Notes: generated from the letters alone by a model not told the origin. A stretch of DNA of 32,247 nucleotides from Snowella sp. (GCA_003249095.1 QBMS01000039.1:1-32247); one strand, 5' to 3'; positions 8,287 to 16,511 are shown, counted from the first letter of the stretch. Numbers and translations are program-made.

Positions 8287-9063
8287 TCAAAAAACTTCTG
8301 CCATTAAAGAATTCTGTAAGACTTTCAATCCTTTTTTTAAGCGTCTAGAAACCGTAATCACACTAATACCCAATTGATCAGCCGTTTCCCGTTGGGTCAG
8401 ATCATGAAGAAAAACAAACTCTAAGACATTGCGAGTGCGCTCTTCGAGTTGCCCCATTGCTTGCTGTAATCGGATCTGGTCTTCTTGACTTAATTGAAAA
8501 CTATGATAATCGGCATCCGCTAAACAATCTCCTAGATTCGTTAGACTATCTCCGTCTTGATCAACCTTGATATCTAAGCTAATCGGTTCTCGATTTTGAA
8601 GTGCCAATTTAATATCCCGCAACTCACTCAGAGAAATTTCTAAGATTTGGGCAACCTCTGATTCTGTGGGTTGACGATTAAAACGAGCTTGAAAATTTTT
8701 TGTTTCTGTGGCCGCTTGTTGACCCAATTCTAACCAACGTCTGGGAATACGGACACAATAGCCCTTATCCCTAAGATAGTGTTGAATTTCGCCCCTAATG
8801 TAGGGAATGGCGAAACTACTAAAGGCACTGCCTTTTTCAACATTAAATCGTTCGATCGCCCTAAGCAGGCCCAGGCAACCCACCTGAACTAAATCTTCAT
8901 AACTTTCAAGACATTGACCCACCCAGTGGTGAGATTCTTTGCGGACTAGCCCGACATTCAACTCCATAATTTGGTTACGAAGTTTGGTGTTTCCAGAAGT
9001 TCGGTACTCTTGGAATAAATGTAGGGTCTCAAATTTTAAGGATTCATTCGCGAGGGTAGTCAT
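8287..9063 (-). CDS. sigF: RNA polymerase sigma factor, SigF type (group 3)
   Basis: The protein (258 residues from the ATG at 9063) has sigma-70 region 2 (DLVQVGCLGLLRAIERFN and SFAIPYIRGEIQHYLRD), region 3 (QPTESEVAQIL) and region 4 with a helix-turn-helix (LTQRETADQLGISVITVSRRLKKGL). The YIRGEIQHYLRDK motif places it with the SigB/SigF group 3 factors. In Synechocystis, SigF controls pilin expression and phototactic motility, which fits the pilus-type kinase nearby, though direct regulation here is inference. An in-frame TTG at 9072 would add three residues (MKI), and the ATG is preferred. A 17-bp palindrome lies just upstream. The gap to tatA is 109 bases. Confidence 0.93.
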   Translation of the reverse strand: MTTLANESLKFETLHLFQEYRTSGNTKLRNQIMELNVGLVRKESHHWVGQCLESYEDLVQVGCLGLLRAIERFNVEKGSAFSSFAIPYIRGEIQHYLRDKGYCVRIPRRWLELGQQAATETKNFQARFNRQPTESEVAQILEISLSELRDIKLALQNREPISLDIKVDQDGDSLTNLGDCLADADYHSFQLSQEDQIRLQQAMGQLEERTRNVLEFVFLHDLTQRETADQLGISVITVSRRLKKGLKVLQNSLMAEVF

Positions 9064-9085
9064 AATTTTCAAGACTGAAAAGAAA

Positions 9086-9102
9086 ATTGATTATTAATCA
9101 AT
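9086..9102. promoter_or_regulatory. Palindrome upstream of sigF, possible operator
   Basis: ATTGATTATTAATCAAT is a perfect inverted repeat of two 8-bp arms around one central base, lying 23-39 bases before the sigF ATG. Position and symmetry suit a dimeric repressor or activator site, but A+T-rich palindromes can occur by chance and no protein can be named. Confidence 0.35.
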
Positions 9103-9636
9103 AGGGTTACTTAGAGCAATGACCTTTATAGAAAGGAGTTTGATGCTTCATTAACTTTAGTCTTCCCAGATCATAATGATAAATCCAGGATAGGACAACA
9201 GAATTTTCAAGGGGGTTTGGAGAAAGAAACGCCAGATTCCTAGTTAATTATACGGAGATGGGAATTTACAAAACTATTTTGACTAAAATTGTCGTTATTC
9301 TAGGTAATCCATCAATTATTATAAAAGAAAAGAGAGCAAAATTCAAAATAAGTTAAGTTTTTTAGGAAAAGGAATAAAGGCTTATTTTTACTGCTTAACT
9401 AGATAGAATTTAGGCTGTTGCTATAGGGGAAAATTTCTAAATACCTTAATTCTGTCTCTGATTTATCTTTACTTTTTCTGTCTGGTTACTAGAAAATTGC
9501 ATAAAAGATAATTGACAATTCTTTATAAAAATTATCGGCTGATGATATTTAGTTCTTGGAAATAGGGATGATCTGTTGAACGGACTCCCCAGGGCGCGAT
9601 CGCCGTTTGATGAACTGATCAGGAGACTATTAGGCA
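9103..9636. other. Long intergenic region between sigF and psbO
   Basis: No convincing gene is seen on either strand in these roughly 530 bases. The sequence is A+T-rich, with one GCGATCGC site near 9596. It should contain the sigF promoter on its left side. The only open frame of note (minus strand, about 9446-9637) has a biased, low-quality translation with no recognisable domain, and it runs up to the psbO terminator. I regard it as non-coding. Confidence 0.5.
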
Positions 9637-9664
9637 CAAAAAAAGAAGGGTATGGTCACCCTCC
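9637..9664 (-). terminator. Rho-independent terminator of psbO
   Basis: Read on the minus strand, a stem GGAGGGTGACCATACCCTTC is followed directly by a run of seven or more T. It starts 30 bases after the psbO stop codon. The G+C-rich stem with T-run is a textbook intrinsic terminator, fitting the need to isolate a very highly expressed photosystem gene. Confidence 0.75.
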
Positions 9665-9694
9665 TTGCTTAGGAAGTAAAAGCCCTATTAAAAA

Positions 9695-10528
9695 TTAATC
9701 TTCAGGCGCAATACGAGCATAAAAAATTCCGCGAATCTTGACATCCACAGGTTTTTTCGCTCCTAAATCCGTATCAGAAGGTTGTTCGCTTTCAAAGATT
9801 CCGCCAATTTCTCCCGTGTCGCCATCAACTTGAGTCACTTGGAGAGAAAGGGTTCCTTTGCCGATGGGCGTTTGTTTAACGTTGGTACGTTGGAGTTCCT
9901 TGCTATCTGCGGATGCAGGTAAAGCCACCGCATTGTCATAACCCGTATAAACACCGCGAGCTTTAGGATCTAAGAAACCTGCTCCCCGATAGGAGGGGAC
10001 TTTAAAACTACCAACAAAATCCGTAGAACTATTAATAGAGGTAAAACCAGGTTCAGTTTTGCCAACAAATTTTTTAATAGTAAAGAAAAAGGGAACTTCT
10101 TCTCCCCCTGGTAACAGAACTGTCACTGGTTGAAAGTCAATCCCATCTTTCTCTTTCAGAGTTAAAACGCCATTTTCATCAACAAAGATGGAACCCCGAA
10201 TTTGCTCTAGACTGCTGGTATATCGAGTTAAGAGTTTTCCTTCGACAAATTCCGCTTCTTGACGCTTGTTAAGGGGTTCTTCTTTAACAAAGTATTGCTG
10301 TGGCTCTATACATAGGTCAGAGACACTATAGGTTTTATTACTTTCTACGGGGATCGTTCCTCTGGAAAAAGAGGTAACGGTGGGGCAGCTATTTGCTAGT
10401 CCAGTTCCGACAATTTCGTCATAGGTCATTTGCTCTCGGTCAAGAGCAAGGGCTGATCCGCCATTTAATATGGTGAGCATACCTAGAAAAAAAGACAGAA
10501 AGGCTACGATTAATGCACGAAACCTCAT
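9695..10528 (-). CDS. psbO: Photosystem II manganese-stabilizing protein PsbO
   Basis: PsbO is the lumenal extrinsic protein that stabilises the Mn4CaO5 oxygen-evolving cluster of photosystem II. The start chosen is the ATG at 10528 with GAGG six bases upstream. The TTG at 10534 would add two residues. A signal peptide for thylakoid export runs MRFRALIVAFLSFFLGML to GGSALA, with cleavage expected before LDREQMTYDEI. Two cysteines (NSCPTV and SDLCIEP) form the conserved disulfide, and the C-terminus has the expected DVKIRGIFYARI. The length of 277 residues is normal. A TATAAT hexamer lies at 10600-10605 on the same strand, about 71 bases upstream, without a clear -35, so the promoter is only tentative. 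It is monocistronic by its terminator and flanks. Confidence 0.98.
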   Translation of the reverse strand: MRFRALIVAFLSFFLGMLTILNGGSALALDREQMTYDEIVGTGLANSCPTVTSFSRGTIPVESNKTYSVSDLCIEPQQYFVKEEPLNKRQEAEFVEGKLLTRYTSSLEQIRGSIFVDENGVLTLKEKDGIDFQPVTVLLPGGEEVPFFFTIKKFVGKTEPGFTSINSSTDFVGSFKVPSYRGAGFLDPKARGVYTGYDNAVALPASADSKELQRTNVKQTPIGKGTLSLQVTQVDGDTGEIGGIFESEQPSDTDLGAKKPVDVKIRGIFYARIAPED

Positions 10529-10760
10529 GGTCAACCTCGCTTAGTCAATCTCAAATTAGTAAAATCTTGTCCTGATAGGGCTTACGCATAAAGCAATTAA
10601 TTATATCTGGAGCAAGTTAGGCTAATGTTATCGGTATCTACTTTACCAAACTTTCGGGACGTTCTGAGCGTTATGGTATTCAGAATTCTTTTGGTTCCCC
10701 AATCTTTTATAGTGAGGGATGGAATAATTTAGTGGGTCAAACGGGACGTATATAGTAAAG

Positions 10761-11081
10761 ATGAACGAGCATTTGTTGGAAAACGAGCTAAAGATGATTG
10801 CTGACCGAGTGGATGCGATCGCGAAGGAATGCGGGGATGACAGCGATCAACTGTTGGCTCTGTTGCGGACGCTAGAAGGGCTACACCGTCGTATTTGTGC
10901 TGAACAATTCGAGCCATCTTTGCCCAATACTCGCAAGGATTTGTACGCATTACTAAAAGATATGGAAGAACAGGGAGGCTGGCCCTATATTAAACGGGGT
11001 AAGTTACAAACCTTCATAAGGCTGTTTTTAGAAAATGATGGTCTTGATGGGGATCAACAACCAGACTCCCTTGAAGAATAA
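10761..11081 (+). CDS. Conserved small acidic protein of unknown function
   Basis: This open frame encodes 106 residues, is acidic, has no signal peptide or membrane segment and is predicted largely helical (MNEHLLENELKMIADRVDAI, then DSDQLLALLRTLEGLHRRIC). The central part PNTRKDLYALLKDMEEQGGW and PYIKRGKLQTFIRLFLEN look like a compact folded helix bundle, not a chance frame. No family is recognised. It stands alone on the plus strand, divergent from psbO by about 230 bases and convergent with tRNA-Gln. Codon use and the embedded GCGATCGC site match its neighbours, so it looks native and not recently acquired. Confidence 0.65.
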   Translation: MNEHLLENELKMIADRVDAIAKECGDDSDQLLALLRTLEGLHRRICAEQFEPSLPNTRKDLYALLKDMEEQGGWPYIKRGKLQTFIRLFLENDGLDGDQQPDSLEE

Positions 11082-11186
11082 ATCAATGGGAGGTTTTGGC
11101 AGGGGGAGCCAATTCCAGTTGAAGCAAAATCAGGCTGACGGAAAAGCTTCCCTGGGAGTCATTAGGTAAGATAAATTTTAATTTAA

Positions 11187-11258
11187 CTGGGGTGCTAGGA
11201 TTCGAACCTAGGAATGGCGAGACCAAAACCCGCTGCCTTACCGCTTGGCGACACCCCA
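11187..11258 (-). tRNA. tRNA-Gln (anticodon UUG)
   Basis: The minus strand folds as a full cloverleaf of 72 bases. The 7-bp acceptor stem is TGGGGTG with CACCCCA. The D-arm is GCCAAGCGGTAAGGC, the anticodon loop is TTTTGGT with anticodon TTG, and the T-arm contains TTCGAAT between CCTAG and CTAGC. The discriminator base is G and no CCA is encoded. The TTG anticodon and this sequence type identify glutamine. Confidence 0.95.
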
Positions 11259-11310
11259 ACGTGTCAAGACCTTTATTATCTTAGCAGACCTTATCCGTAA
11301 ACTGTCAAGT

Positions 11311-12291
11311 TTAAATTAAAAGATTTTTCAGGAAGAGGCCCAGCAGCGCGATCGCCAGCCACAGCAAAAAACACTGACGGGTGAGAGTGAAGGCCTTTTC
11401 GACAGTGGCAGAGGTAATAGGATGGTCGGGATTACCCAGTAAGGGTTTGAATTTAGGAACGCCCTGGTAAGAATTCATTCCCCCTAGCTGTACCCCTAAA
11501 ATGGCGGCATAGACGCATTCGCTCCAACCTGAATTCAAACTGACATCCTGGGGTGCGTCCCGACGACAAATTTCCAAAACTGACTGGGGTTTTCCCGATA
11601 GACAGGCTAGGGTGAAAACGGTTAAACGGCAGGGTAAGTAGGTTAAATAATCTTCAAACTTGGCACTGAACCAACCAATGTCGGTATAGGGTTCTCGTAA
11701 ATAGCCAATCATGGAATCTAATGTGCTGGCCGCTTTATAGGCGATCGCGAGGGAAACAGTACCAATCGGCGAGAAGAATGCGCCTAGAATTGCATAGAAT
11801 AGAGGAGAGGTCACTCCGTCAATCGTATTTTCCGCCACACTTTCTAGGGTTGCCCGTAGAATATCCTCAACGCTCAGTTCCTCCGTATCTCGACCCACAA
11901 ACTGACCGAGTTTAATCCGAGCCTCTTCAATTTCTCCTTGATTTAAGGGTTTTAATACACTTTGGGCGGCGTTTCGTAAACTTTTTCCCGCAAAGCAACT
12001 AGCCAGCAAAATAATTTCAACCATTATTCCTAGCAAAGGATGGATTTGTTGCGTTAGTTGAATTAGTCCCCAGGCGATCGCCCCACTCCCGAAAATGATC
12101 ACCAATCCGAGTAAAATGCCGACATAACGACGCGGCTCTTTCTGTTGCCAACGATCCAAGCTCCATTGAGTAAAATAATTAATGCTCCATCCTATCACCT
12201 GGACGGGGTGAATCCATCCCCAGGGATCTCCCAGGAGATAATCTAGCATTGCCGCACTAACTAAAATGATTGCCCCTAGATTCTCCGTCAT
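11311..12291 (-). CDS. cbiB: Adenosylcobinamide-phosphate synthase (CbiB/CobD)
   Basis: This 326-residue integral membrane enzyme attaches the aminopropanol (phosphate) arm to adenosylcobyric acid in cobamide (B12-type) synthesis. The N-terminus has the family pattern MLDYLLGDPWGWIHPVQVIG. The core has VAENTIDGVTSPLFYAILG and AYKAASTLDSMIGYLREPY, and later LNSGWSECVYAAILGVQLGG. Several hydrophobic segments (about 55-95, 165-190, 305-326) fit a multi-pass protein. Many cyanobacteria make pseudocobalamin for MetH and ribonucleotide reductase, and this step would serve that pathway. No other cobamide gene is adjacent. The same protein is called cobD in some organisms. Its length and motifs are complete. 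Confidence 0.95.
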   Translation of the reverse strand: MTENLGAIILVSAAMLDYLLGDPWGWIHPVQVIGWSINYFTQWSLDRWQQKEPRRYVGILLGLVIIFGSGAIAWGLIQLTQQIHPLLGIMVEIILLASCFAGKSLRNAAQSVLKPLNQGEIEEARIKLGQFVGRDTEELSVEDILRATLESVAENTIDGVTSPLFYAILGAFFSPIGTVSLAIAYKAASTLDSMIGYLREPYTDIGWFSAKFEDYLTYLPCRLTVFTLACLSGKPQSVLEICRRDAPQDVSLNSGWSECVYAAILGVQLGGMNSYQGVPKFKPLLGNPDHPITSATVEKAFTLTRQCFLLWLAIALLGLFLKNLLI

Positions 12292-12345
12292 GAATTTTGA
12301 TTAAATATCCAGTAACTAAAACATTCTGTTGAATCCCTTGACATT

Positions 12346-12756
12346 TTAAGAAAAACTAGTTTCTGATTTATTCTGGATCTTACTAACATTCTCTTCCCAG
12401 TTCACGCCATCAAAAATCTCAATAGTAAATTCAGATAAGACATCACCATCTAAGCAACGGACATTAATATCAATATCCTGGGGATGGGAACGGGGACGAT
12501 AGAAAGGATGAATGCCACAATTACGACAAAAATGATGTTCGGCGGTGTGGGTATTAAAGGTATAGGTACTCAAATTTTCTTTCCCCTGGAGGAGAGTAAA
12601 ATCTGATTGGGGAACAATTAGATGCAAAAAACCTTTCTTACGACAGATTGAACAATTACAATCAATGGCTTTCTGTTGGGTGACAATTGCTCTAAACCTG
12701 ATGGCACCGCAATGACAGCCCCCTTCGTAGTTCAGCGATCGCCTTAATTTTTCCAT
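12346..12756 (-). CDS. GFA-family zinc protein (glutathione-dependent formaldehyde-activating like)
   Basis: This 136-residue protein carries the zinc ligands of the GFA/CENP-V fold. These are CHC (C14, C16), CNCSIC (C33, C35, C38) and CRNC (C77, C80). Family members include Gfa, once proposed to form S-hydroxymethylglutathione, but most are of unknown substrate. The flanking pattern EGGCHCGAIRF and HHFCRNCGIHPFYRPRS is typical. It starts 20 bases downstream of the Rrf2 gene's stop on the same strand, so the two are probably co-transcribed and may be linked to thiol or redox stress, which is inference. The C-terminal SKIQNKSETSFS tail is not conserved. Confidence 0.88.
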   Translation of the reverse strand: MEKLRRSLNYEGGCHCGAIRFRAIVTQQKAIDCNCSICRKKGFLHLIVPQSDFTLLQGKENLSTYTFNTHTAEHHFCRNCGIHPFYRPRSHPQDIDINVRCLDGDVLSEFTIEIFDGVNWEENVSKIQNKSETSFS

Positions 12757-12776
12757 TAATTGATGTCCTCAAATGT

Positions 12777-13220
12777 CTAAACGATAAAATTGCTTTCTTC
12801 GTCCTGGGATGCCTGCCAACTCCGAGCATCATAGTAAAGATCCGCTAAGGTAATACTATAAAGTGATTCCTTGAGTTTTTGATGGAGTTGTTTCCATAAA
12901 CTGAAAGTCACCCAATCTTCCGCTTGCTCAACATCGGGCTGATAATGGGGCAGGGGATCAACGGTTTCTCCGACGGCTTCTAAAATTTGTCCGAGGGAAA
13001 TTTGATGGGGAGGATAGGCTAATTGATAGCCACCTTGGACTCCTCGAAGGGAATGGACTAAGCCCGCCCGACGCATTTCCATGAGTAATTTTTCTAAATA
13101 GGGAGCGGGTAAATCTTGCCGAGTTGCGATCGCTTTTACCGAGGCGGGGCCATAGTCTGACTGTAAACTCAGATCAAGTAAAGCTTTAACACTATAGTGA
13201 CTTTTGGTTGTTAACTTCAT
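12777..13220 (-). CDS. Rrf2-family transcriptional regulator lacking cysteines
   Basis: This 147-residue winged-helix protein is of the Rrf2/IscR family. The N-terminus MKLTTKSHYSVKALLDLSLQ, the helix-turn-helix (SVKAIATRQDLPAPYLEKLL) and the wing LRGVQGGYQLAYPPHQISLGQILEAVGE are diagnostic. IscR and NsrR bind an Fe-S cluster through three cysteines in the C-terminal loop. Here there is no cysteine anywhere, so this member cannot bind a cluster that way and must sense something else, or nothing. A cysteine-poor Rrf2 protein of Synechocystis has been linked to psaAB expression, and orthology here is only suggested. It is first in a likely two-gene unit with the GFA gene and may autoregulate. 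Confidence 0.9.
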   Translation of the reverse strand: MKLTTKSHYSVKALLDLSLQSDYGPASVKAIATRQDLPAPYLEKLLMEMRRAGLVHSLRGVQGGYQLAYPPHQISLGQILEAVGETVDPLPHYQPDVEQAEDWVTFSLWKQLHQKLKESLYSITLADLYYDARSWQASQDEESNFIV

Positions 13221-13538
13221 TGTCTTGGTTCAATCGTCAAGTTATCTTGGAAGTTATCCATATATATAGCTATAATCATCTCCCTTGTAGATAGGCATCA
13301 GGCCAGTTCTCTCAGAAAAAGAGAAAAAGTCAAACCATCATCAATCATAATTAGATGCTAGAGTAAAATTGCCCAAAAAGTTTAAAATTAATTTAGTCAA
13401 AAAGTGAATAAATTTTACTTTAAGCGTGTAAGATAAGTTTAGAGAGAGATAGTAACTGCAACTTTTTTTAGGGAGCTTATTACTACTGCAACTCTAAAAC
13501 TTGTCCACTAGACTATTCATTCCTAAATATTAAAGTAG
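13221..13538. promoter_or_regulatory. Divergent control region between Rrf2 and cyAbrB genes
   Basis: This 318-base non-coding region separates two divergently transcribed regulator genes. Near the Rrf2 start is an A+T-rich TATATATAGCTATA stretch (about 13261-13274). Before cyAbrB the 9-mer ACTGCAACT occurs twice (13455-13463 and 13485-13493), exactly 30 bases apart, which is close to three helical turns. No sigma-70 hexamer pair is convincing. Which regulator binds which site is inference. Confidence 0.4.
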
Positions 13539-13928
13539 ATGCCTAAAACAACCCAAACCAAACCCCTAACTGGCCCTGAGTTAATCCAAAAAGTTAAAGA
13601 ACTGGGCAACCTAAACAAGGAAGACAAAGCAAGAGAGTGTGGTTACTATACCGAAACCAAAAACGGTATCGAACGGGTCAATATGATGAAATTCCTCAAC
13701 GCCTTAATTGACGCAGAAGGAATTGATCTCGATAGTACCCTCAATGGTCAAGGACGGGGTGGACGTTCTGCCAGTTACCGCATTAGTGTCCAATCTAATG
13801 GCAATTTATTAATTGGTTCTGCTTATACCAAAAAAATGAACCTCCAAGCGGGTGACGAGTTTGAGATTACCCTCGGTCGCAAACACATTCACCTCAAACA
13901 GGTTGACGCGGAAGACGAAGAAATCTAG
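13539..13928 (+). CDS. cyAbrB-family transcriptional regulator
   Basis: This 129-residue protein belongs to the cyanobacterial AbrB-like regulators, which control carbon/nitrogen balance, hydrogenase and other genes. The family is unusual because its AbrB-like DNA-binding fold is C-terminal: here SYRISVQSNGNLLIGSAYTK, then GDEFEITLGRKHIHLKQVD. The N-terminal part, TKPLTGPELIQKVKEL with ECGYYTETKNG and RVNMMKFLNALIDAEGIDLD, is also diagnostic. Most cyanobacteria have two paralogues (cyAbrB1 and cyAbrB2), and I cannot firmly assign this one. A hairpin about 85 bases after the stop is the likely terminator. The divergent Rrf2 gene shares its upstream region. No Shine-Dalgarno is obvious before the ATG. 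Confidence 0.9.
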   Translation: MPKTTQTKPLTGPELIQKVKELGNLNKEDKARECGYYTETKNGIERVNMMKFLNALIDAEGIDLDSTLNGQGRGGRSASYRISVQSNGNLLIGSAYTKKMNLQAGDEFEITLGRKHIHLKQVDAEDEEI

Positions 13929-14011
13929 GGTCAAAAAAAAGACATTGTTTAGGTGCGAACTAAGCAACGTCTAAGACTAGACTCAAGTTTAAATTTAACT
14001 CAAATTTAGAT

Positions 14012-14059
14012 AAACAAGAAGTAACTATCGTCGTTGGCGTAGTTGCTTCTTTTGTTTAT
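14012..14059 (+). terminator. Probable terminator after cyAbrB gene
   Basis: AACAAGAAGTAACTA at 14013-14027 pairs with TAGTTGCTTCTTTTGTT from 14040, giving a long stem with one G-T pair and a two-base bulge around a 12-base loop. The descending arm is T-rich. It lies about 85 bases after the cyAbrB stop. Confidence 0.5.
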
Positions 14060-14093
14060 TGTAGTATCTTACAGGGTTTTTGAAATATGTTTT

Positions 14094-14167
14094 CGCCCCC
14101 CTAGCCCCCCAACTTTGGGGGGAACACTTAATGAAAAGTTCCCCAGTATTGGAGGATCTAGGGGGCG
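14094..14167. repeat. C-rich/G-rich dispersed repeat with hairpin arms
   Basis: The segment starts CGCCCCCCTAGCCCCCC and ends CTAGGGGGCG, so its outer arms are inverted repeats. Inside, CCCCCCAACTTTGGGGGG forms a second hairpin. This GCCCCCTAG...CTAGGGGGC form is a dispersed repeat seen in many cyanobacterial genomes. The strong local C/G skew contrasts with the A+T-rich gap (13929-14218) around it, which otherwise holds only the terminator and no gene. An open frame through it (14043-14267) is a composition artefact. Confidence 0.65.
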
Positions 14168-14218
14168 ATCAGAATTCATGGACATAACAAATTCATACTC
14201 TGATTTAGCGATACCGAA

Positions 14219-15589
14219 TTATTTAACGGCAATTTGTAGATTTCTTAAAGGCGGCAATAAACGTTGATAACGACTGACAATACCCGCGATCGCGGCCAGT
14301 ATGATCCAACCGATCAGATTCACGCGGATATCAAAAATAGTCACATCGGAAAGGTTATAAAGGGTCACACTGCCAAAGGCGATCAGGTAAGACAATAGCA
14401 AGAGGTGATCCCGCTGTTTTTTTGGCGATCGCGATTGATCTGACCAAAGCAAGAGTAAGCGTGTGGCATTGAAGAGAATCCAACCGACTAAACCGACAAA
14501 TAAAATCGTCCCAGGAATGCCGATTTCTCCCAATAACATCACAAAAATATTATGGGGATGGCCCAACCAAACATTCATTTCGGCTTGATAGAGGGGCGTG
14601 AAATTGCGTAATCCCCACCCCGTGAGGGGACGATTGAGCATCATATTCCAAGCAAATTCCCATTGGGTTGAACGAAAGGCCGTCATGTAGCGATCGGGAT
14701 ACATTTCATCGGATAATCTTGCCCACAAATAATCGGGGACAATTTTTCGTAAAGGTTCTTTGGCAAAAGGCCCCCAGGAAGCCCACATCACCATTCCTGC
14801 CAGTCCCAGGCTCAGACCAATTAACCAGTACCATCCCCAATAAAAGGCAAAGACTAAAATAATTAAAAATAAAATTGCCCAAGCACTCCGAGAATCGGTC
14901 AGAAAAAGGGCGATCGCGTTACCCAGGGCGGTGATTCCTAGTAAACCCAACAACCAGGTCGGAAATCGACGGCGATCGCGTTGCCAGTTTCGATAAAAAT
15001 CTGTCACTAGTCCCAGGCTCAGAGGTAAGACCATCAACAAATAGGCCGAGAGAAGATTGGCATACATCAACAAGGAAGACATCCGACCTTCGGGACGACC
15101 GTGAGCCATTAAATTTGAACCAATAATCCTTAAAAAAGTCGGACTTTGCCAACCCGCAAAAATTTGTCCAAACCCTAAGACCGTTATCAGCAGGGAACCC
15201 AATACCAAAACCCAAGCCAGTTGTCGCAGATGAGAAATTGAAGGTACTAGAAGATGAAAAGCGAGTAAAACCCCAAAATAAGGCAAAAAATTGGCTAAAC
15301 CCAGGGCGGCTTCTCCCCGATTATCTGCTAATACTGTCGTCACAATTAACCAAAGGGACAAGATCCCAAAGCCTAGACCCAAGAGACTATTAAACAGGCG
15401 TTTATATTCTTTTTTCCAGGTAACAAATAGGGCAAATAGGAGTCCAGGCAACGACAAAATCGGATTAAAAGGTAAAATTACCATTCCCCATTTCAAACCC
15501 AGCCATTCTTTTTGCAAGGATTTTGGGGACGGGGGATCAATTTGCATTTTTAAGCCGCTTTTTCCCTGTTGTATTGATTCTTCTCCCAT
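14219..15589 (-). CDS. O-antigen ligase/polymerase-like membrane protein
   Basis: This 456-residue protein has about ten to twelve hydrophobic segments and, near residues 340-365, the pattern LGHPHNIFVMLLGEIGIPG, the conserved core of the WaaL/Wzy-C superfamily. Such proteins join or polymerise lipid-linked sugars on the outer face of the cytoplasmic membrane. The preceding long loop holds FRSTQWEFAWNMMLNRPLTGWGLRNF, also typical. IctB, once proposed in bicarbonate uptake, is in the same superfamily, so an IctB-like label is possible but less specific. No glycosyltransferase cluster surrounds it. The first ATG at 15589 gives a short charged N-terminus. Function is known only at superfamily level. 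Confidence 0.85.
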   Translation of the reverse strand: MGEESIQQGKSGLKMQIDPPSPKSLQKEWLGLKWGMVILPFNPILSLPGLLFALFVTWKKEYKRLFNSLLGLGFGILSLWLIVTTVLADNRGEAALGLANFLPYFGVLLAFHLLVPSISHLRQLAWVLVLGSLLITVLGFGQIFAGWQSPTFLRIIGSNLMAHGRPEGRMSSLLMYANLLSAYLLMVLPLSLGLVTDFYRNWQRDRRRFPTWLLGLLGITALGNAIALFLTDSRSAWAILFLIILVFAFYWGWYWLIGLSLGLAGMVMWASWGPFAKEPLRKIVPDYLWARLSDEMYPDRYMTAFRSTQWEFAWNMMLNRPLTGWGLRNFTPLYQAEMNVWLGHPHNIFVMLLGEIGIPGTILFVGLVGWILFNATRLLLLWSDQSRSPKKQRDHLLLLSYLIAFGSVTLYNLSDVTIFDIRVNLIGWIILAAIAGIVSRYQRLLPPLRNLQIAVK

Positions 15590-15668
15590 TTTTTAGCTAT
15601 TTACCTTATTAACTTACAGTTTCAATCGAGTTTTATTTATAGCATTTTTCGGGTTAATCTTGACTATT

Positions 15669-16511
15669 CTAGGCAGGTTGCCAACATTCTTCACGGGTCA
15701 GACGGATTTGGGCCAGGGCAAAAATAACAGGAATAATGCGGCCATAGTTTGTGGCGATCGCCCGCCAACCCAGATCGGCTAAAAACCATCCCCAGAGCGC
15801 AGGCCCCGCAAAGGCGAAAATCGTCCTGACAGCACCGTAACGGGCGGCAGTCATGGTCATGCCCTGTTTAGCAGTCTGGAGGGCTAATTGGCTTTCTAGT
15901 TGAACGGTAACCGCTTTTCCGCCCTGTAATAGGGCCGTTTTTGCCATCTGATAACGGGCTGTATGCAAGGTAAACTGCTGAATAATATGTTTCAACAAAA
16001 AGGGTTTTAGGACGGAACTCACGGCGATCGCGCTACTTCCTTTGAGTAATAAATTAACAGGATTATGCTGTAATTGGACAGGGAGCGGTTCAGGAGCAAC
16101 GGATTCTAGTAAAGAGCGTTGAATTTGCACAGAAAGCGTTTTTTGTTCCGATTTGGGAAGCTGTTTCCAGGCCTTACTAACTAAATGAAGAAAAATTTCT
16201 GATTCAATATCCGTCGTCGTCATCTGATTGGCGTAGGGAACTTTCAAATAATGGCAGACTCGGATCAGAGTTTCGCGATAACTAAAGGTCTGGGTTTTGC
16301 CCCGCAGTACGGTAAATCCATCGGCCGCCAGATAACGGAAACGGTCTTCCAGGGAATCCAGCCAAAGGCTCAAGTCCTGACCCTGGACGGCGATCGGTTC
16401 AGGAGTTTTTAAATAATCAAGGGGATTAAATTTGCGGGAAAAGAGTATTTGAGTAAGCTGTTGAAGTTCATCTTCCGTTGCCAACTCCAGTGCTGATCTG
16501 AGTTCATCCAA
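15669..16511 (-). CDS. YaaW-like protein of unknown function
   Basis: This 280-residue protein resembles the YaaW (UPF0174) family. The N-terminus DELRSALELATEDELQQLTQILFSR matches the family's DUF3944-like start. The middle includes TTTDIESEIFLHLVSKAWKQ, and the C-terminal third is hydrophobic and Gly/Ala-rich (KPFLLKHIIQQFTLHTARY through AGPALWGWFLADLGWRAIA), ending in a conserved PVIFALAQIRLTREE. The biochemical role is unknown for the whole family. The hydrophobic C-terminal region suggests membrane association. It lies 79 bases upstream of the O-antigen-ligase-like gene on the same strand and may share its transcript. Coding quality is good. Confidence 0.75.
   Translation of the reverse strand: MDELRSALELATEDELQQLTQILFSRKFNPLDYLKTPEPIAVQGQDLSLWLDSLEDRFRYLAADGFTVLRGKTQTFSYRETLIRVCHYLKVPYANQMTTTDIESEIFLHLVSKAWKQLPKSEQKTLSVQIQRSLLESVAPEPLPVQLQHNPVNLLLKGSSAIAVSSVLKPFLLKHIIQQFTLHTARYQMAKTALLQGGKAVTVQLESQLALQTAKQGMTMTAARYGAVRTIFAFAGPALWGWFLADLGWRAIATNYGRIIPVIFALAQIRLTREECWQPA

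Noticed and set aside
9446-9637. Minus-strand open frame of 63 codons between sigF and psbO
   Set aside because: Composition is low quality, no domain is visible and it runs directly into the psbO terminator.
14043-14267. Plus-strand frame of 74 codons after the cyAbrB gene
   Set aside because: Its codons come from the terminator and the C/G-rich repeat, and it runs into the 3' end of the opposite gene.
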